In this document: positions 59,501 through 64,000 of the stretch, piece by piece
Numbering within the stretch: position 1 is the first letter of the stretch
How the letters are laid out: each line of letters begins with the position of its first letter
DNA from: Laguncularia racemosa
Lineage: Eukaryota; Streptophyta; Magnoliopsida; Myrtales; Combretaceae
Length of the DNA stretch: 64,000 nucleotides
Direction of reading: 5' to 3'
Assembly: GCA_037954665.1 (NCBI GenBank)
Contig: JBBMOL010000134.1
Span: forward strand, 62,001-126,000
Position numbers and translations under genes: made by a program
The notes under the pieces: model-generated
What the model saw: only the letters and a program-made list of their open reading frames with translations
The model's database searches: none
What the model was told of the DNA's origin: nothing

Positions 59501-62500
59501 AGAGTGTACAAATGCTTTGGTCACAACACTGTAAATGTGCTAGGATAAAGGTGGGGGAGAGAAGCTAGGTTAAGCTGCAGGAAAACCTGGTTTTGAAAGT
59601 TGTATGGTTGAAGAAGTTATTGGGAAGAAAATGCAAGTGGATGCCAAAGAGCATCCAGTTTTGAGAGTGAAAGGAAGGGGACAACTCCTCTGGTGGAGGT
59701 GACAATCACGTTCTCTAGAGGTGAGCAGTGAAAAAGCTTCCTACTGAAGTAGATGAAATTGGCTGGAACAGCTAGTGAAGAGGCCCAGCAAGATGAAGCA
59801 ATCACACCATCAGAGGGAGGAGTTGACATGAATAAGAAAATTCATATATTAATTATATTTAATATAAAACGATTACAAACCTTGATTTAAAGGAATTAGG
59901 GGTAAAGATGCTCAAACACAAAGCAAATTGCTCCTTACAAAGAATTCGTAACACCTCACTCACTCTATACTAGAGAAATATGCAAAAATGGCTGAATGAC
60001 TCTTCTACTACTACTTCCCCTATTTATAATACTACTCTATTTGTATACCTCATGGCAACCCCTTATTAAAAACTCTAATTACTATACTATTACTAATATT
60101 TATTATTAAGTCTATCTAATACCTACCGATCTATTATGTACTTGGGTGTAGCTGGTCAAATTATGGCCATACCTCTCTGTTCTAAAGAAAAGTATAATTG
60201 TACATTTGGGAAATTGTCCTTAGGTTATGCAGATTACAAATCTCAACAAGAAACTGCAACTTTGGTGTTGGCTCAGTTCAGTTTTCTAGGTGGTCTTAGT
60301 GGAGCTGCAGTGCTCGTGAAGTAGCTTATTTCCTTTCCTTGCATTTGTTTCAGGAAAATTAGTGCAAAAATATATGGACATAAAGAAACAGTCAATCATG
60401 TTTAGTTTATATTTGATAATATATGTTGTGTTCAACAACTGTTATATATTTTTAATTCATTGATATAAATCTGCTTTTGTTTTGGGTGATCAGCTTTCAT
60501 AAATCTTTATTGCATGTCATAATCGATCTTTTCTCATACAGGCCTTTCCTAGTAAATGAACTGGAACCACAGCACCTACTTCATGATCGGAGAAAGGTGT
60601 ATGAGGTTTGTGCTTTTTCTTGGATCCCAAAGGTTGTTCCTCAAGCATTACAGCAGTGCATATGAATGAAGTTTCCTTTCACCTTATGGCACGAATATTA
60701 CTCCATCTCCTGTATGCTTATGCAATGTAGCAAAGAGGTGTTGCTTGCTCGTTTGCGAATAGAGCAAAATTTATATGTGTACCTTGCAATGCATTAAATG
60801 CTTCTGTAAAAAAATTGATGAAAATGGCCCCAAATTTTCCAACTATCAAAACACATGTGCTAGAATTTGCAGTCAAAGCAAAACTCATAGGCAAATGAAT
60901 GATTGGAAGCATTGAGAGAGAACAAGTTAGTTTTCAATCTAGGGCAATGAATTTTCCACTTCTGTCATCACCACTCTTTTTCTCTGAAATTCAAAGTAAA
61001 AGTTAGCTAAAAATTTTAATAGGGATAAAGTCAAAGACACATACTAAGCTTTGTGTATTTTTTGAACTTTATACCTTAAATTTGAAATTACTAAATGTTA
61101 TACCCAATTGAACTTTTGTTTATCAAATTTTACAATTGAAATTTGAATATGCTAAATGTCATACCTAATTGAAACTTCTACTTATTAAATTTACTACCTT
61201 CATAAGATGGCATGACAAACACATATTGATCAAAGAGTAAGGTAGTAAATTTGACAAACAAAAAACCGATAGTGTGTGATATTTGACAACTTTGAAATTC
61301 AGGTGTAAAATTGAAAAAGTAAGAAAAATTCAAGTAATGATTTTGACATGTCCCAATTTTAATAAATAAGCCTATTTTTAGGTCAAAGTTGATATTTGCT
61401 TTATGACCCTTCCTAATATGATGTGTGATATTTGACAACTTTGAAATTCAGGTGTAAAATTGAAAAAGTAAGAAAATTCAAGTAATGATTTTGACATGTC
61501 CCAATTTTAATAAATAAGCCTATTTTTAGGTCAAAGTTGATATTTGCTTTATGACCCTTCCTAATATGATGCATAGAGCTGCCTTTTTCTTGTATTTGGC
61601 ATAAAATTATCAACTTTATCATCTTGATTTGAGTCTGAGATGTCAGCTCTGGTCTAGCTCTCATACATAAAATTAAATATTTCGGCAAGTAGTTATTGCC
61701 AAACTGTGTCTCTGATGTGGATACCCGTGTTTATACTGGAATTTAATCCATCTTAAAATGACTTCAGGAATCAGCAACATGGTAACAATTACTCTTGCTA
61801 ATTTCATGTACAATACTTTGCTTAAAAATAAGTGCACAACTTTGCTATTTAGTATTGTTTGTGGGAAAAGGAGAATTGCGTAGATGAGAATCTTGAAGAA
61901 ATTCGTTAGTTTCAGTTAAGGATAAGATTAGAAACTCAGCAGATTGGTGTAGTCATTTGAAGTAATGTCAGTTGCTTGTTGTAAGAAAGATGATAGAAAT
62001 GCCATTCCTGGCAAGGAGAATTGTACAATCTAAAAAAATCTACATTTTAGTGGCCTTCTAGTTATAGCTGATGGCACCAAATTTGTTGATGACAGGACAA
62101 TGAAAGACAAAGAAGCCCACATTATATTTCTTTACTAAAGGGTTCTTCTTTCCAAATACTTGGAAGCATCCATCATATTTATTTACAATATCAATGCCCT
62201 TCAAAAGGGGTTATAAATCTTGTTACTAATGTATTTTAACATATAATCTGAAAAGTTCCATTATTCATATAAAATGTGCTATCTCTCTTCTATTTACCAG
62301 AACATGGTTTATCTCTTTTACATTCTTAGATTATTTTTTTTTGTTTGGGCTATTGACAGAATATGTTGACCACCTTTGCATTATATGTTATTGAATTTCT
62401 GCTTTCCTCAACAAGTATTGGAATTTATTACTCAACATAAATAGGATCATGTTTCTTCAGTTTCGATCATTACACCTCTTTCTAATCCTCAACCTATGAA

Positions 62501-63774
62501 ACTTAGATCTTGGTTTGAAGAGTGATTTTTGATGAAGTTTTATTTGCTTCTTGTTGAAGGATGGGATATAAATAAAACTTCAGGAAGCAAAATTTTTAAT
62601 GTGGATAAGTTTATACATGCAATTAAATGTTTCTGATCAATTGACAAATATAATTAATTGTTCCTAATTTTCAACTTTTGTGAATTTTAGCAACTTGAAA
62701 TGTTTGGAATTCCAGTTCCAAGATATGCTCTTGTGAATAGGGAAGTACCGTATCAAGAATTGGATTATTTTTTTGAGGAAGAAGATTTTGTTGAGATTCA
62801 TGGCAAGCGGTTTTTGAAGCCTTTTGTGGAGAAGCCTATTGATGGTGAGTTCATTATAATGGCATGTTGCATTGTCTTACAATTTATTGTAATCTAAGGC
62901 CAAAAGGTTCATTTTAATCCTTGAGAAAAGTTTCTTCTTGTTGGAATTACTAAGGATAATGGTATGATCGTAAAATTGATCCTTGTATTAGCAGTTATTA
63001 GAGTGGCAGAAACTATACATGCATGAGAAAAAACACTTGTCTTAATTTTTGTGTTATTCATGAAGCAAAATCTCTCTTTATACAAGAGTGACAGAAGATT
63101 ACATAGGAAAATTTCTGACACTAAAGAAAATCACAAAGATAGAATACTAATAAAAATATATATATATATCACTCATATTCTATTGTAAATATTGCGTACT
63201 GTTCTTTATTCTGACTTGTATAAGCTTGTAAGTTATTTTCATTATGAAAAATCAACTTGAATGAATGAAGGTAAGATTTTTTTACTTGATTTTCTCCCAT
63301 TTGTGTTTTAAATCCATTTATTTTAGCTATATGGAACTGCAGAGAAATGAATATATCTAAATTCCCATGGTTCTGGATAGTTCATGTAACTTTCATTTCC
63401 CAGACTTTCCCTTAAAGGCAATATTCTCCTAAAATAACCTTTTTAGTGTGCACAGATTTGGGTTTCATGATGCCAGTCCAAGTTGTTCTCACATATACTC
63501 TATTCAATAAAGAATCAAAGAAAGCCCATTTGTGATTGGACGTGTGATGTTATTCAATAGTTAGATGTCTTGTCGTCTGAATGTTCATATTATAGTTTTT
63601 ATTTTTTATTTTTTTGGTAAATATGTTCATATTATAGTTGCTCAAAGAATTTTTACATATTTACTTGACAAATCTTTTTCTGTCTTCTGTTTCTTTGAAT
63701 AAGGTGATAATCACAGCATAATGTTATATTACCCAAGTTCAGCGGGTGGCGGTATGAAGGAGTTATTTAGGAAG
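56540..63774 (+). CDS. VIH: VIP1/PPIP5K-type inositol pyrophosphate kinase, first 7 coding exons
   Basis: This family phosphorylates InsP6 and 5-InsP7 to make InsP7/InsP8, signals used in plant phosphate and jasmonate responses. Exons are 56540-56587, 56691-56750, 57392-57438, 57950-58033, 60542-60605, 62691-62844 and 63704-63774: 528 bases, 176 codons, every junction GT-AG and in phase. The start is the first Met matching the family (MEEKKIRIGVCV). Residues 1-100 form the N-terminal domain (FGDKVILEDP; CDCLIAFYSTGYPLEKAEAY; PFLVNELEPQHLLHDRRKVY). The ATP-grasp part begins after about 100, with PFVEKP (145-150, a likely ATP-binding Lys) and YYPSSAGGG (161-169). The rest of the kinase and the phosphatase-like domain lie beyond the window. 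No stops or frameshifts, so it looks functional. Identity rests on recalled family motifs. Confidence 0.93.
58034..60541 (+). other. intron 4 of the VIH-type gene, repeat-bearing
   Basis: This 2.5 kb intron has GTAAGTC at its donor and TACAG at its acceptor. It carries a 70-bp tandem duplication (58731-58800, 58801-58867; AGTCTTGGGATTGAAATCAA) and a low-complexity A-rich tract near 58185-58225. At about 59829-60150 lies an LTR-like block on the minus strand. The stretch 59190-59828 has GC-richer sequence with broken frames that I cannot assign. Confidence 0.75.
59829..60150 (-). mobile_element. possible LTR fragment in intron 4
   Basis: On the minus strand this has ATTATAAATAGGGG (60021-60034) as a TATA box, then TTTGTAAGGAGC and an AT-rich end TTTTCTTATTCA, a layout seen in short Copia-type LTRs. 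Ends and target duplication were not established. Confidence 0.35.
61273..61569. repeat. 149-bp tandem duplication in intron 5
   Basis: Unit 61273-61421 is followed directly by 61422-61569, both beginning TGTGTGATATTTGACAACTT and ending CTTCCTAATATGATG. The only difference seen is one A in an A run. Near-identity implies a recent event. It lies in intron 5 (60606-62690); the rest of that intron holds no recognised feature. Confidence 0.93.
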
Positions 63775-64000
63775 GTGAGGTTTTAATGTGTAACTAACAT
63801 TGCACACTGTCTTTTGATAGTTATGATTTCTTCAGGTGGATCATCTCATGTTGTATGCCTCCTTGAAAAGAAAATGACAGAATGTAACTTCGCGAAGCTG
63901 ACTGTGCAATATATCAGTGTACTCTTATTAGGCTTTCACATATTGAAAATGCTCTTGAGAATAATAATATTCAGTTTGCTCATAACCACGCTGCATTTTT
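63775..64000 (+). other. start of intron 7 of the VIH-type gene
   Basis: Begins GTGAGG after ...ELFRK. The next expected conserved block of the family is not found before the window ends, so the intron is longer than 226 bases. Confidence 0.7.

Noticed and set aside
59327..59829. Exon or captured gene fragment in intron 4
   Set aside because: Frames on both strands are short and broken, and the conserved VIH exons join in phase across this region without it.
1..64000. Envelope-like gene in any gypsy element
   Set aside because: The space between integrase and 3' LTR is either absent (copies 1, 2, 4) or filled with tandem repeats (Tat-type element).

Overview
The window is nuclear DNA from a flowering plant, probably a eudicot. 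It is AT-rich and packed with nested Ty3/gypsy retrotransposons. The only recognisable host gene is at the right end: the first seven coding exons of a plant VIP1/PPIP5K-type inositol pyrophosphate kinase (Arabidopsis VIH1/VIH2 family), with plant-style GT-AG introns. There is no bacterial, organellar or CRISPR-like content.

Layout. (a) 1-11845: a cluster of related gypsy copies with a pol-LTR overlap (chromovirus, probably CRM-like). Copy 1 (+) enters from the left edge and ends in its 3' LTR at 5063. It sits inside copy 3 (-). Copy 3 is joined head-to-head to copy 4 (+), giving a palindrome with arms of about 1.67 kb and almost no spacer (5064-8408). Copy 4 is split by a 2.1 kb solo LTR of a different family (8790-10871) and ends in an LTR at 11845. 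(b) 11846-23520: a duplicated host-like unit. Its first copy is interrupted by an LTR-bounded gypsy copy 2 (-, 13042-18945) and by a MULE-like element with a 9-bp target duplication (19064-20661). Its second copy carries a hAT-type MITE (22850-23197). The two units serve as each other's empty sites. (c) 23521-43800: AT-rich sequence split by a 14.5 kb Tat/Ogre-type element (-, 27278-41816) with 2 kb LTRs, an extra ORF1 upstream of gag, a decayed gag-pro-pol and tandem repeats before its 3' LTR. The solo LTR in (a) belongs to this family. (d) 43801-53346: mostly featureless AT-rich DNA with small tandem duplications, a tRNA-derived SINE flanked by 15-bp direct repeats, and the 3' part of a Tekay/Del-like element with a 2 kb LTR. 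(e) 53347-64000: promoter, duplicated leader and first 176 codons of the VIH-type kinase. The gene continues beyond the window.

The retroelements are all damaged to some degree. Copy 2 is the best preserved: its two LTRs differ at about 14 places by eye, and its pol is a single 929-codon frame. The most unusual structure is the palindrome in (a). It lies between two LTR promoters that both point into it, from copy 1's 3' LTR on the left and from the solo LTR on the right, so transcription from either side would give a long fold-back RNA. That arrangement is a candidate natural silencing locus for the gypsy family around it. Function is inferred from architecture only.
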